The translations under genes and the position numbers were made by a program. From Pseudofabraea citricarpa (taxonomy: Eukaryota > Ascomycota > Leotiomycetes > Helotiales > Dermateaceae), in NCBI GenBank assembly GCA_029641185.1, contig JAPWGK010000021.1:558001-622000 (forward strand): 64,000 nt of DNA, in the 5' to 3' direction. Below the pieces are notes generated by a model. It was not told the DNA's origin and did no database searches. It was given only the letters and a program-made list of their open reading frames with translations. Numbering within the stretch: position 1 is the stretch's first letter; the number at the start of each line of letters is the position of its first letter. This document shows positions 46,101 through 58,031 of the stretch, in pieces.

Positions 46101-46956
46101 CATGGATCTCTCAATCGCGGTCGCTCAAGGCTTCCATAATGCGCCCCGACTTTACGGAGATACGACTGTGCGAAGGTAAGACCTTTATTTTCCTTGTATC
46201 TTGCTTCATGTCATTTCTATTTAGAGCTTTCAACCATTGACAGAAGATGCCTTCATATGGTTTCTCTGAATACTTTCGTCTATTTATTAACATTCACGTA
46301 GACCCACACGTATAACAGGAATCCAAAGCGGACTTAAAGCGGCCGGTGAAGAATTTGCGTTCGGGATGTACGATGGAGTCACAGGAATTGTCAAACAGCC
46401 GTATACAGGTGCTCGAGATCATGGCCCAGTCGGCTTCGTCAAAGGCGCTGGTATGGGGCTTACAGGACTTGTATTGAAGCCTATTGCAGCAGTATTGGGA
46501 CCCTTTGGATACACAATGAAAGGCATCCACAAGGAAATGGTCAAGAATAAACAGCCCACACACTTCATCCGGAAAGCACGCATCCTGCAGGGACAGCGCG
46601 ATATGAGAGGTCTTACGGCAGAGCAGAAGAAAGAAGATTTTGAAAGGGTGATCCATGGATGGGGCATTTTGCAGCAAGTATGGGACTTGATGGATAAAAG
46701 GAAAACCGACGGTCTGAGAGGCCGGATCAAGGTGATGAAAGATCGCAGTGCGTGGAGGGCCAACGGGGCTTTTGAAAATGTCGAGATGGCAGAAAAGGCT
46801 CTGACGGCAGTAGGCAAAGGAGAATCACTAGACGACATCTTTGCTCAGCAACGGGCAGAGTTGGAGAAGGCGCACCTAGCAAGAAGAGACGTCGTGGAAG
46901 ATATTAAAGAAGACAAGCCTCAGGGAGGCAAGCATACCGGGCCTGGCGAGAACTGA
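43116..46956 (+). CDS. Sterol-glucosyltransferase-like GT1 protein with VPS13-like C-terminus, 1124 aa
   Basis: Exons 43116..44188, 44302..44430, 44658..46175 and 46302..46956 give 1124 residues. Residues 1-210 are Ser/Lys-rich and disordered. The N-terminal GT28-like lobe starts [15 protein letters not shown] (about 212) and the donor lobe has [20 protein letters not shown] (about 553), the UDP-sugar motif of sterol 3-beta-glucosyltransferases. No GRAM/PH module precedes the enzyme, unlike Atg26. A Lys/Ser-rich linker follows. The last exon encodes [14 protein letters not shown]...[17 protein letters not shown], resembling the amphipathic repeat near the C-terminus of VPS13-type lipid-transfer proteins. 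It probably glucosylates sterols or other lipids at a membrane. Intron 2 (227 bases) is long for this region. Confidence 0.85.
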
Positions 46957-48032
46957 ACACTTGAAAAAGGCACCGTGGGTAGAGTCATATATATGGTGTT
47001 GGCGGCTATTCTAGAGCAGACAGAGCCAGGGACAGCATTTTTTATATCTCACATCTGAGCGAAGGTGTTATGGAGGAATTTCTTTACTTTGTTCATTATA
47101 CCCCGCGTAGACTTTAGCAGCTAGATATCTACATCCTCTTCCCGTCAACATCTCGCCCGTGCTTCTTGTCTCCATGTTGAATCTGTGCCTCGTAAGTGGC
47201 CTCTCAGTAACCACTTCTGTTCTTTCCTTTCTTCCCGAAAGGGACAACCCCTGGTTCTGATCGATCTGCTTACCTACCGACGCAGGAATTTATCATATTC
47301 AGTGTGTTGAAATTCCCGTATCCTCGTCCTTTTTTTTCTCTTCTTTTCTTTCCCAAGAAAGACAAAAACGAAGGTAGAAGAACCAAAGAAAGAAAGAAGA
47401 ACCAAATCCCCTCCAAAAAACGGCCCCCTACTTGAAAAGCCATCCATCCATCGACTTCTCATCAGCGACGGAGTAGAGTATCCTCTCCTCCCTTGAACCT
47501 ACAAGCACTTGGTGATTTCTAAGACGGCGAACTCCTCTCACCTGCTCAATCCTTCTCGAGTACCTGTATCCAATAGAATATCAAAAATGTTAAGGTTTAT
47601 TTTTAGGTGTAGAACGATAACCAGTAAAAGGAAGAGGGTTGTTACTCAGTACCGGTTGGAACGAGGTGATTCTTCGAATTGAATAGGTAGGTAACGTTGG
47701 ATATCTACTAACAAGGCATGGTATTCAAGGTAAGATAATGAATTGGAGGAACGTATTGTAGTCTCCGACTCGGTTATGCTGGTATCTATAGACCGAAAAT
47801 ATTTTGCATAAGTTTCCTGCAGGAGAGAGATCGTCATGGTCATCATTAAACGGCATCCAATCCACTGCTCAAATACCAGATAAAGGTTGCTTCCAATTCA
47901 CATCTATTACTAATGATAAAAGCACAAAGAAGGCTTTGCGGTAGCGAAATCACAAGAAACACTAATGATAATACATGGACCTTCAGCACCCATCCCACCT
48001 ACTCACAATGTACAACGGCGTTCCTTCTTCTG
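46957..48032. other. Convergent intergenic region
   Basis: About 1.1 kb with pyrimidine-rich and A-rich tracts (47325-47420) and no supported gene. It holds the 3' ends of two convergent genes. Confidence 0.35.
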
Positions 48033-50035
48033 TCAGGTCTCTCTTCCATCCCACAGACGCCTAGGAGCCCCGTCAAACTGAACACCTTCGATATAATTCG
48101 CCTCATCATCGCCATTTTCTCTGCCGCCATACAAGCCTTGAAAGCCCTCTGTTACGAGACCAGTAGGTGAATTACTTCTTCCTCCATGTCTGGTCTGTGC
48201 TTGGCTGGTCGTTCTAGAACGCGAGCGGTCGATAGTTACCATGTTGAATGGGATACCTCTGCCACTACGAACCCCCTGACCAGGAGCAGTAGTTCCGAGA
48301 CGCTCTCTGTGCCTAAATACAGGGGCAGTGTATGAGGGGTGGAAACGTGATTGGTGGCGGGCTTCTGCTAGATGGGCAGGTGTTTGCGGCTGTGAAGTTG
48401 GAGGTAAGCTATCATTGTATACTCGGTAAACGCTAGATGGGGTTCTAGGCTGAGGTGTCGTGGTGCGGGAGACCCTGCTGGGAGAACTTGGCTGAACCGT
48501 TGAGGATGGGGATAAAGATGGAGATGTGGGAGGGGATGGGGATGGATGGTCAGGGGATCTACGATGATCAGCAGCCGGCCTATCTCTGGGGAGATTGAAA
48601 ATTCCGTGGCTACGTCGTGAAGAACTGGTACCACTATAGGACTATAAACGATTAGCTTCCATCTGTTGCCGTATAGGAACAAATGAAGACAATTCATACA
48701 GCAGAATTGGAACTTTGAGCTGCGTGTCGGTGCACTGTAGAGATTCTGGAACCAGAGTCATATCGTCTTTGGGAACGTTCAGCTGCTGGAGGTATGAATT
48801 TATCATTATCTGAGCCCTCAGCTGCCGCGGTCGCATTCGAGATAACAGTTGATCCGTGGTGAGATTTTCCTACGGATATCAGTTGCGATGCATGTGTTGG
48901 TGTAAGTGACGGCGAAGAGGAATATAACCGTCTTCCGTGAGGAAGAAGTGTTTCAAAATGAGAGGAATCTATTGCCTCGTTTTGCTCATTCTCTGAGCTC
49001 GAAGTTCCTGCCGACATGATTGATGGGACTCTCGAGCTTCCCAGGGAACTGTTACGCAGCTCTTCGCCAAGACTCCGCATGTTCGAAAGTGGACCGCTAT
49101 CAGACGAAGACGTAGAAGAAACCCGGTCTTGCTCATAAACTGCGCTTGCCCGCTCGTTTGAGTCCAAAGAGAAGCTATTTGTTTGATGTCTAAAGACTCG
49201 CGGTAAACGGCGTGGCGTCTGACTGAAAGACCCAAAACGAATACCTGGGGTTCGCCTTGCAGGCCGTGAAAAGAGCGTACCAGGAGTACTCTCCTGTCGC
49301 ACATTGCTTGCCACCCGAGAGTTATCAGGTGAGCTTGATGCATTTTGAGATATGAAGAGAGGAGATCGAGGGAGTGTAGCTCTTCCTCCAGGTCGCTGAT
49401 GCTCTGGTAGCTGAATATGTGGTGTTATTTCGTCTCCTTCATCTACCACGTCATCAACTTGTGCACCTGGCTTGCAGCATACTGCCCTTACCTTGCTGAT
49501 CTGATTTCCGGGCCCGCGGTGTTTCCGTAAATCCACCGTAGTGAAAATCATCTCTCATTGATGTACTCTGGGCTATTGCTTGGTAATCGGTGTTTTCATC
49601 TGAGCCGGAACTGCTCAGAGCACTTGGGATGTCTCGACTGTGGATTAGATCATTGTAATCTGTGTCGTCCTCTGAAATTTCTGAATGAGTGATGCTGGTT
49701 GTCTCTCGAGATCGGTAGGGGGCCAGCCGGGACTCGAGCTGAGACCTGCGAGAGCGAGAGTCGGTGGGCTCGTTATCAGATGGCATTGCCATGGTACCGT
49801 CACCTTGTGGGCCAATGCCCATAATCCGTCGTTGCTTCTCATCACTCTGCTTCTTGGAGGCGAGAGAGCCCAGATGGCTGTTATACCAGCGGTGATCTGA
49901 TGGGTCGTCTTGGGCAAGCTGTGCATTCGTAAAGCCATACTGAATGGCCACTGCTTCCGAATCCCATCTTCTTCTGTAGAAATCCCGGAGGTCTGCAGGT
50001 GCTAAGGTGATGGCTGTGGGGGGCAGTCGAATCAT
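48033..50035 (-). CDS. Disordered Ser/Arg-rich hypothetical protein, about 618 aa
   Basis: Minus-strand gene modelled as 50035..49492, 49403..48700 and 48641..48033, with phases closing to 618 residues. The second splice (donor GTATGA at 48699, acceptor TATAG) is well supported, because it joins NSA to SYSGTSSSRRSHG. The first is less sure: the donor GTAAGG at 49491 is clear, but I chose the acceptor ending at 49404 because nearer AGs would give introns of only 25-34 bases. The N-terminus, PADLRDFYRRRWDSEAVAIQYGFTNAQL, looks ordered. The rest is rich in Ser, Pro, Arg and Thr with acidic patches and no domain I recognise. Such proteins are often nuclear or cytoskeletal scaffolds, but nothing specific can be said. 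It is divergent from the PDK1-like gene. Confidence 0.7.
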
Positions 50036-51857
50036 GATGGTGGTCGTCGTGAAAAGGCAAAGCTGTAGATATAAAGAATGGTTGTGCTTGACTAAGGCGA
50101 CCGTAGGTGCAAGAGAGAGTGAAAGGCAACCACTTGGAGGCATCATAACGACTGGGAATGAGAAGGACAAAGGAAGGCACTGTACAGATGAGTAGAGAAG
50201 GAAGTGACTGAGACGAGTAGATCTGGCAAAGCAGATGCCACGCCGAAAGCAAGAACATCCTGCAGGACAACTAGATCATGTAGGAAGATCAAAACAGGCA
50301 GTCTCAGCGATAGTGATCGAAGAATGTCAACGTTGGTGTTGAGACAACCAACGACATGAGCTGGAATGCCCTGCAAGCCACTGAGATAGCTACCTGTTTG
50401 TGAGACGCAGACGCAGATATGCTGATGGGGGATGTCGCTGAGCATTTAAAGAACCTGTGTTGTCCATTGTATGGTAAAGCTAGCTGCCGGGTGAAATAGT
50501 ATAAGAGTACATGTAGCAAGTGAGTAGTGAGTGGGTGTATGTGTGTGTGTTGGCATTTATCCAGAGAACAAACAAAGGAAGGCTTGTGCGAGGTGTGACG
50601 TCGTCTTAGGTGCGAGTTGGGCAAAGTACGGAAGTACAGTCAGGCAAGGCAGAAATAGAGTTTGCGTAATCTAGGTTAATGTAGGAAGGAGTATATTTGG
50701 AAATCGGCAGATGCGAGATGATAAAAGGCATTGTCTTCATTTTTCATTTATTTTTCTTTTTTTGGGTCAAGGTGATACTGGAGTACAGTAGCTAAAGGAG
50801 GCAAGTAATCTCTCCTGCTCCCAAATTCCCAATCTCGACTATTGAGAGCCTATTTGAGCCTATTTGAGCCTACTGTGTTAGGTACCTACAGTGGCTACGG
50901 CCCCTAACAGTGCTAACAGTGCCAACAGTGCTAACAGCGTCCAACCACCAGCCCGTCCAGCCCATCTCACACACCAATCAGCCTCTCCCTCTCACCCCCT
51001 ATCATCCCATATCACCCACTATCATCCACTACCATCCACCACCAACCACTGACTTACCACTACTTACTTACCACTTACCACTTACTTATCACCTACAACC
51101 ACTTACCTCTTACCACTTACCACTTACCACTTACCACTTACCACCTACAACCTACAACCACCACGGCATCACACACACGCACCCACGCACGCACCCCCTT
51201 CTACCGTACCTACAGTACTGACTGCATCTAATCACTCTCGTAAAGGGTGCGTACAGTAAAGTACAGTACTGCACAGTACAGGCTGCCGGCGCCCCGTGCC
51301 TCCTCCCTCTCTCTCCCCCCCCAGTCTCCCGCTTCCAAATCGGGACTCCTCGCGAGTCTTGCAAGTTTACTATCCCCTCCACGTACGCCCAGCAAGGAAA
51401 CTCACCCCCATCACCACCCTACAACTCACTCATCCTGCTCCACTCCCGCCACAGCTGTTGGCTGCCATTCTCTCCTCCTGCCAATCTGCAATCTGCAATC
51501 TGCATGTAGCAGCGGATGCACCTAATCCACCACCCCCGAGAGAACCAGAGAACGAGAGAGAAACAGAGAAAACAGAGAAAAATAGAGCCGGAACCACACT
51601 TGCGAGCCTCAAGCAAGCCCCCCCAGTCAACCAACCAAGGACCGTCCTGGCCTATTCTGCCGCGGGCAGCGACGCCCATCCCATCCCATCAAGCACCAGC
51701 ACCAGCACCAGCACCAGCACCACTACCGCACGGCACACCATGATATGATATTGTCCAGGGATGGCATAAGGAGACGGGATACTGGACAAGACACTGCACT
51801 CCCACATACACGCTACGACATTTCCAGTCGTTCCCTACTCAAGATCCACCACCGCCC
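50036..51857. promoter_or_regulatory. 1.8-kb divergent promoter/leader with simple repeats
   Basis: Region between the disordered-protein gene and the PDK1 gene. From 50850 it holds direct repeats: TATTTGAGCC twice, GCTAACAGT-type words at 50908-50939, a long ACTTACC/CACTTACC tract at about 51050-51150, several AGTACAGTAC/TACAGTAC words (51205-51285), AATCTGC triplet at 51484-51503 and AGCACC repeats at 51690-51722. Many short upstream ATGs occur. Long leaders are common for fungal signalling kinases; translational control is possible but not shown. Confidence 0.45.
51050..51160 (+). repeat. Degenerate ACTTACC tandem repeat
   Basis: Direct reading shows many imperfect copies of CACTTACC or ACTTACCAC in a row, with related CCTACAACC units at the right end. 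It is pyrimidine-biased low-complexity DNA in the PDK1 upstream region. Confidence 0.75.
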
Positions 51858-54665
51858 ATGGAGGGCGACTTGAGCCTTTCGCAGTCATTTGGTGGCTTGC
51901 GCATTGCTAACCCAGATCACGATGCTTCGCCAGGTACAGACCGAGAGATAGCTGCAGACTCGAACACCAGAGACACCAGTCCGCTCCCCTCACCTCCTAT
52001 TCGCACCGGCTCGACATCGCCGAACCCATCGACCTTCTCCAAGGCTTCGAGGACCCCCTCCGAGTCCCATCCGCAATCCAAGAGGCACTCCATCTTCAAT
52101 CTCCTGCGTAGGGGGGAGTCTGGCGAATCTCCAGCCCCGGCGTCATCGCAGCACCCTCCCAACGAGGAGCCCCGACCATTAAATACACGATCGCAGTCCA
52201 ATAGAACCGACTCGTCAGCCACAAACGATTTGGCGGCGAAGGCTGCGGCAACAAAGGCCTACCGTCAATCAATGCCCCTCAACCACCAGGCACAACAGCA
52301 GGCCCAATTTCCCCCGTATCAATCCAACGCAATGAACAATGGCAGAGGAGGTTACCATCCTCCGGGCACAGGTCGACCCGTTTCAGGAATATATGCGCCG
52401 CAACCTCCTCCGAATGCCATGCCGGGTCTAGATCCAGGCTCGTACAGATTACGCAGCGAATCGTCCAAGTCAGCCCTGGGGATGCCGACGAGGAGTGATT
52501 CAAGGGGGGGAGGGGCTGCACTACAGGCTCTGCAAGCCGGCGTGCCATCGAGAGAAGGCAGTCACCGAGATCGTTCATACAGCGGAGGCAACCAGATACC
52601 ACTCGGCAACGCACCAGCACCACCAAGAAGGAGCTCGAGAGGTATGGGAGGAGGCCACACAGAAGGTCTAGGTCACACAGTATCGAACGGGTCGAGAGGG
52701 CCGGAATCAATGCTGCCAGGCATGTCGAACGGGACGACCCAGCTGTATGATATCGAAGGAAAACCCATACCAACCCGAGAGGAGTGGAAAGACAAGGGCG
52801 CTGCGATGGGAGTTCGACAAGAGTATGATGCCAATGGCAATCTGGTTCTGAAGCAGGTGAAGAAGGGCGTTCGAGATTTCGTTTTTGGTAGAACCCTCGG
52901 TGAAGGCTCGTACAGCACAGTTGTACTGGGCACAGATCGGCAAACATTAAAGGAGTATGCGGTGAAGATACTGGACAAAAAACATATCATCAAGGAGAAG
53001 AAGATTAAATACGTCAACATCGAGAAAGACACCCTCAACCGATTGATAGAGCATCCGGGTATCATTCGCCTGTTCTATACCTTCCAGGATAGTCAGTCAC
53101 TTTACTATGTCCTGGACATTGCTAGTGGAGGCGAGCTCTTGGGCGTACTCAAGAAGATCGGGTCGTTCGATGAAGAGTGTACCCGATTCTACGGCGCACA
53201 GATTCTTGATGCCATAGAGCATATGCACAACAGGGGAGTCATTCATCGCGATCTTAAGCCCGAGAATGTTCTACTGGATGAGCAGATGCACATTAAGATT
53301 ACAGATTTTGGAACGGCAAAGTTGCTGCCAGATCCGAGGGTACCAAAGGATGAGGTTCAGCAACCATACGGTGTTCCAGGTACTTCTGAGGAGGATGAGT
53401 CAAATCGAGCTCGATCTTTCGTTGGAACTGCAGAGTATGTCAGTCCAGAGTTATTAACAGACAAGAACGCTTGCAAAGCAAGTGATCTCTGGGCTTTCGG
53501 CTGCATTATCTACCAACTCCTCACCGGGCGACCTCCCTTCAAAGCTGCGAACGAATATCAGACCTTTCAAAAGATCGTTCAGCTGGATTATAAGTTTCCT
53601 CCTGGGTTTCCACCCGCGGCAAAGGATCTCATTGAACGACTTCTGGTACTTGATCCTCAGCGGAGATTATCCTTGGAGCACATTAAGAATCACGAGTTTT
53701 TCGATGGAGTTCAGTGGGGCAGAGGACTGTGGAAAATGAAGGCGCCAAGATTAAAGCCATACGTTCCTCCGACCCAGGAACCCAACTTAATCAAACTCAA
53801 CGGCGGATACTCGGGTCCACCACAACCAATATCAACCTCGAGGCCACAGGCACCTGGCTCGACTAATGGGACTGCTAGGCCGACTCCCAGAATTATCACT
53901 GAACTACCACCTCCAACACAGCTAGATATCGAGTGGTCGCCTGTTCTGACAAGGAATAACGAGCGGATTCTCAAGCTTGGCAATCTGCTAGTGCTATCGT
54001 CACCTTTGCCACACAGTCCCAAAAATGGCGAGGATGGCCACGAAAAGAAGAAGCTCTCCCGGTTCTTCGGTGGTAGCACAACGAAAAAGAGGCAAAGACT
54101 AGTCATGGTCACCTCTAGTGCTCGAATCATCATGGCGGCAGCAGGTGGCGATGAAAAGAAGACCAAAATGGAGATCTCCCTCTTAGGATCGGAGTGCTCT
54201 TGGCGAACTCAAGTAGACGCCAAGGGACAGACTGTATGGTGTGTTGATGTCGTAAGTTTTTTGCATTCTTCACTTTACCAAGTACTAATCATTTATCAGC
54301 GTGGAACACATTATACATTCGAAGATACAAAGACATCATCTACTACCGGAGACCCTTCTAAGACGTCCGCACAGGAGTGGATCGAATCCATCGAACGAGC
54401 GAAAGACATCGCCTATTCACAAAGTATGGTTGGTTCCTACAATAGCGAGACTGGCTTCGATATTCCATCTTCCGTATCAAGCCCAACTAGTACGATTCAT
54501 GGAAGCAGCATCTATCCGGAGGGGTTCAATGTCTCAGACCGAGCAGGACGAAATCATCTTACCAAAAGTCAAGCCAGTCTCGGCGGGGATGAGATTGATG
54601 CAAAGAACAAGAGAAATCGGTTCAGTAAGCGACAGTCTAAGAACGGACTCTCGACTCCCTTTTAA
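51858..54665 (+). CDS. PDK1-type kinase (Pkh1/Pkh2 orthologue) with PH domain, 919 aa
   Basis: Exons 51858..54251 and 54300..54665 give 919 residues. The 48-base intron 54252..54299 (GTAAGT...TACTAATC...CAG) is a multiple of three without a stop, so the frame is also open if it is retained. The N-terminal 330 residues are disordered and Ser/Pro-rich. The kinase domain shows LGEGSYSTVVLG (about 345), AVKILDKKHIIKEKK, VIHRDLKPENVLL (about 460), ITDFGTAKL (about 482) and the T-loop SFVGTAEYVSPELL that is diagnostic of PDK1. A C-terminal PH-type domain (about 690-840) contains ILKLGNLLVL, the ECSWRT...WCVDV segment and an EWIESIERAKD helix. PDK1/Pkh kinases phosphorylate the activation loop of AGC kinases (Ypk, Pkc1, Sch9) downstream of sphingoid bases and control wall integrity and endocytosis. 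Confidence 0.95.
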   Translation: MEGDLSLSQSFGGLRIANPDHDASPGTDREIAADSNTRDTSPLPSPPIRTGSTSPNPSTFSKASRTPSESHPQSKRHSIFNLLRRGESGESPAPASSQHPPNEEPRPLNTRSQSNRTDSSATNDLAAKAAATKAYRQSMPLNHQAQQQAQFPPYQSNAMNNGRGGYHPPGTGRPVSGIYAPQPPPNAMPGLDPGSYRLRSESSKSALGMPTRSDSRGGGAALQALQAGVPSREGSHRDRSYSGGNQIPLGNAPAPPRRSSRGMGGGHTEGLGHTVSNGSRGPESMLPGMSNGTTQLYDIEGKPIPTREEWKDKGAAMGVRQEYDANGNLVLKQVKKGVRDFVFGRTLGEGSYSTVVLGTDRQTLKEYAVKILDKKHIIKEKKIKYVNIEKDTLNRLIEHPGIIRLFYTFQDSQSLYYVLDIASGGELLGVLKKIGSFDEECTRFYGAQILDAIEHMHNRGVIHRDLKPENVLLDEQMHIKITDFGTAKLLPDPRVPKDEVQQPYGVPGTSEEDESNRARSFVGTAEYVSPELLTDKNACKASDLWAFGCIIYQLLTGRPPFKAANEYQTFQKIVQLDYKFPPGFPPAAKDLIERLLVLDPQRRLSLEHIKNHEFFDGVQWGRGLWKMKAPRLKPYVPPTQEPNLIKLNGGYSGPPQPISTSRPQAPGSTNGTARPTPRIITELPPPTQLDIEWSPVLTRNNERILKLGNLLVLSSPLPHSPKNGEDGHEKKKLSRFFGGSTTKKRQRLVMVTSSARIIMAAAGGDEKKTKMEISLLGSECSWRTQVDAKGQTVWCVDVVSFLHSSLYQVLIIYQRGTHYTFEDTKTSSTTGDPSKTSAQEWIESIERAKDIAYSQSMVGSYNSETGFDIPSSVSSPTSTIHGSSIYPEGFNVSDRAGRNHLTKSQASLGGDEIDAKNKRNRFSKRQSKNGLSTPF

Positions 54666-56329
54666 TCCTCGCCACTCTTATACCTCACACGGGGACTTCC
54701 CCCAAAATACGAAGACACACCTCTTACTTTCGAAGCATTTGATAGCGTGGCGCGGGACTGGTTCAATTCATGGACGCATAATTTTCACTTTCCGTTTTAT
54801 GAAGACAAGATTCTTTTTTTCTCTTTTTCTTTTCCCCATGTTTCGAAGAAAGCTGCGTATATCATCTGGAAATCTGGGCTAAAGCTAAATGGCATTGCGG
54901 AAGCGGGTTTTAGGCTAGAATCGTCGATTTTTTTTTATGAAAAGGTGGGTGGGTTCAATGATATCTCCAAGCAAGAATTCTCAAAAGAATAGGATTTTTG
55001 CGTTTTGACTGCTGTGGTGTATATTAGAAACTCTGCAGAGAATGGCCATTGTTAGAGAAAGCATTGGAGTCAGCCAAAGTTAAAGGTTCTCTGTTTTGGA
55101 TCCGGTTCGTCGTGTAATTTATTTAGGCATGGGAATAACCTAATAATTCTTCTTACCTAACACAAGGCTCTTTTCTGCTTCTCAGGTGCCTTTATCTGGC
55201 TGCCTGGCTCTTGTATGATCTAGCGTGTTCTTAAAAGTTATTCCAATGCTGACTTTTGTTCGTTTTTATATCTTTGCATGTGTGAACAAAACAGGTTACC
55301 AATTGAAATTTTTATTCTCAAATATACCCTGGTGTTCTACAAATTTGGAAAGCGTTTTTGTTTTATTAGACTAAAAATAATTAGTAGAAGTAAGTTCTTT
55401 TAAATGGTTTTCTTTATATTAAATGCTTTTATAGTATTAGTTACGCTAATTTTCGTGGGTGTTTAGCGAGCAAAGGATGGTTTTGGATCTGTGAGTATAG
55501 CTTTGGTATCTTCCGCCCTGGTTTAATATACTTGTACTTGATAAACACAGATAATGAAACCAAACAAAGAAAGGGATTTCATAGTTAGGCTATAACAGGC
55601 TTTAGTATGATTTAGCAATGCTTATTACTGAAAGTCGCTAGTTGGTACGGTGTTGCATATACTTCACAGTTACGGCAACTTGATCTGGGAAATGACCCAC
55701 TTCGATTCTTACATGTACTGCCAAGAGCAGTCCTACTCATACACGATAGCTATAACGAAAATCATCCTGGAGAAATTTACACCTCGAATATTATATTCAC
55801 GAGTATCAGGCTTTAATTGCTATACTCTATTCACACTTTCCTGCATCCCTCGATGTTTAGGATATAACTCAAAATAGAAAGTAAGTTAAAAACTCTCTAT
55901 CTCCAACTTGTAACAGCTTGACCTTGGAATTCTTTCCCCCCACTATCAGCTTGTTTTTCTTTTTATACCCAAGTAGCTAAGTAAACCATTTAGAAACTCC
56001 AGTATAACTTAAGCTTGGGATACGTGACTTGATTGTGCTTCCAATATATATATGTACTTTTATGTGATTTGTGACTAGTAAAAAAACCATTCAAATGATA
56101 GGATCAATCAGTGTGAAAATTTGTAAATATGTTTCAATGAGAAAAGACGAAGGAAACGCGCAGGGTTTACGCTACTCTGTATCCGGCTAGCGCAGTCCTG
56201 CTAGCGCAAACACGACTAACGTGGATACGATACCACGCGGAATAACTTCAACGCGCGCGAGTTGTCAATAGAAGAGTAGTTGATCATCTACCAATTCACA
56301 AATAAAAATCTAACAGACTACTTTCCACG
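54666..56329. other. 1.7-kb AT-rich intergenic region
   Basis: No gene recognised. It includes the PDK1 3' UTR, T-rich tracts and AT-rich DNA at 55230-56060, with no identifiable element. Short frames (for example 55650-55877) have biased composition and no family features. Confidence 0.35.
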
Positions 56330-58031
56330 ATGCAGCCTGGATATCGCCCCTTCCCGCAACAGCCTCCCCAGCGGTCGCCGCACACCGCGCCGACGAGGAG
56401 GGGAATAGGTACGTGCTACCCACACACCAATGCGCCGGAAGGAACAATCGAGTTGTCACTACCTCCCGACCTTAGCGCTATGACTTATTCCAATCTGACT
56501 TTGTGTCTCCGTAGGTCCTATGATATCTGGCGCGCAAGCTCAGAATCCCATGACTCCAGCTCAGCTACAAGTGCAACAACAAATGGCCCACGCCGCACAA
56601 CAAGCCGCAAGGCTGAAGAGTCGCAAGCCCACCGACAAGAATATCCCTGAAGGCATAGAGGAGCATGTGCTGGGCAACGGAGTACAACGCTATCGAGAGC
56701 TGAGAGACATTGAGCGACGATTGGATTCTACTATGACGAGGAAGAGGCTGGATATCCAAGATGCAGTCAATCGACAAGTCAAGGTTAGCAACCTGTGATA
56801 CATACTCGCATTCATGCATGCTGACTGTTCTATAGCGTTACAGAACCTTACGAGTCTGGATTAGCAATACGGTGGAGGATCAGCCATGGCAAGCAGACGG
56901 CCTTGACATCGACGCCTTTGATTTTAGCACGAATATGGATTCCTCCTACCGAGTCAAGATCGAGGGCAGACTGCTGGATGAGGAAGAAGATGATCTAGAC
57001 AGTGATAGCGATGACGAGGAACAGCCCGAAGACCCAGATGCAATGGACGAAGACGGCAAAGAGAAACCAAAAAAGAAAGCTGCTGCGATCCAGTACAAGT
57101 TCTCGCATTTTTTCAAGGCGATGACAGTCGACTTTGATCGAAATCGGGCTAAAGATGGATCAGAACATAATGTTGAGTGGAAGAAACCTGTCGTGGCGCC
57201 CAATTCGACAAATCTACCAAATGCAGCAGACTTTGATCAATTGGAGTTCAAAAGAGGAGGTGATGAAAACATCAACATCACCATAAACCTGACCCGAGAC
57301 GAGGCACCCGAACGATTCTCATTGAGCCCCGCCCTTTCCGAGATCATGGATGCAGAGGAGGGCACACGCGCAGAAGTCATGATGGGCATCTGGGATTACA
57401 TCAAGGCCATGGGCTTGCAGGAGGACGACGAGAAGCGATCATTCCGTTGTGATGACCGTTTACGACTGGTGAGTGCATTGACACTTCAAAACCAAATGTT
57501 TGCTAATGCTAGTAGATTATGGGACGTGATACAGGCTACATACCATACATTGGAGATGCCATCAACCCCCATTTGACAACACTTCCACCTGTCAAACTTC
57601 CCTATACCGTCCGGGTTGACTCCGATTTCCATAAAGACCCCCAGCCGACTATCTACGATATCCGAGTTTCTCTAGATGACCCTCTTCGGGCTGCCTATGC
57701 GACATTCCTCACTAATCCTTCGTATGCCCAAAATCTTAGGGAGATTGAGTCCTTAAACAGCAATTTGTCCATCCTCATCCAAGCTATCTCCCAATCGAAA
57801 TCCAAACACACCTTCCTTGATACTCTTTCTAGAAACCCCACGGAATTCATAGCCAAGTGGCTGAGCTCGCAGAAACGAGATCTTGAGATTATGGCCGGCG
57901 AAGCAACCAGAGGCGGCGGTGAAGATGCCAGCGGCGAAGAATGGCGTAAGGGTGGAAAGAGCGGAATCTGGGGCAGCGAAAATGTCAGGGAGAGTGTGAA
58001 CCTAATGGTTGGTACAAGAGCAAGGGTATAG
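56330..58031 (+). CDS. SWI/SNF complex SWIB-domain subunit (Snf12/Rsc6/Ssr3-like), 498 aa
   Basis: Exons 56330..56408, 56515..56783, 56836..57468 and 57516..58031 give 498 residues. A Pro/Gln-rich N-terminus is followed by RYRELRDIERRLDSTMTRKRLDIQDAV and the RTLRVWISNTVEDQPW segment that is conserved in SMARCD proteins. Next come an acidic stretch with DDLDSDSDDEEQPEDPD, a FSHFFKAMTVDFDR strand and the SWIB fold (about 245-335: RFSLSPALSEIMDAEEGTRAE...IWDYIKAMGLQ...CDDRLRLIMG). The tail holds LREIESLNSNLSILIQAISQSK and a conserved WLSSQKRDLEIM. This is the BAF60/Rsc6 subunit of nuclear ATP-dependent chromatin remodellers. The first intron is 106 bases; the others are about 50. Confidence 0.93.

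Noticed and set aside
49458..49491. A 25- or 34-base intron joining the first two exons of the disordered-protein gene
   Set aside because: It is shorter than known functional fungal introns; an 88-base intron to the AG at 49405-49404 keeps phase and is preferred.
50910..51748. Plus-strand frames of 60-150 codons rich in Pro, Thr and Tyr
   Set aside because: They are translations of simple repeats in the PDK1 upstream region and have no family features.
52279..52947. 222-codon antisense frame within the PDK1 gene
   Set aside because: It is a shadow of the real gene; composition mirrors the sense codons.
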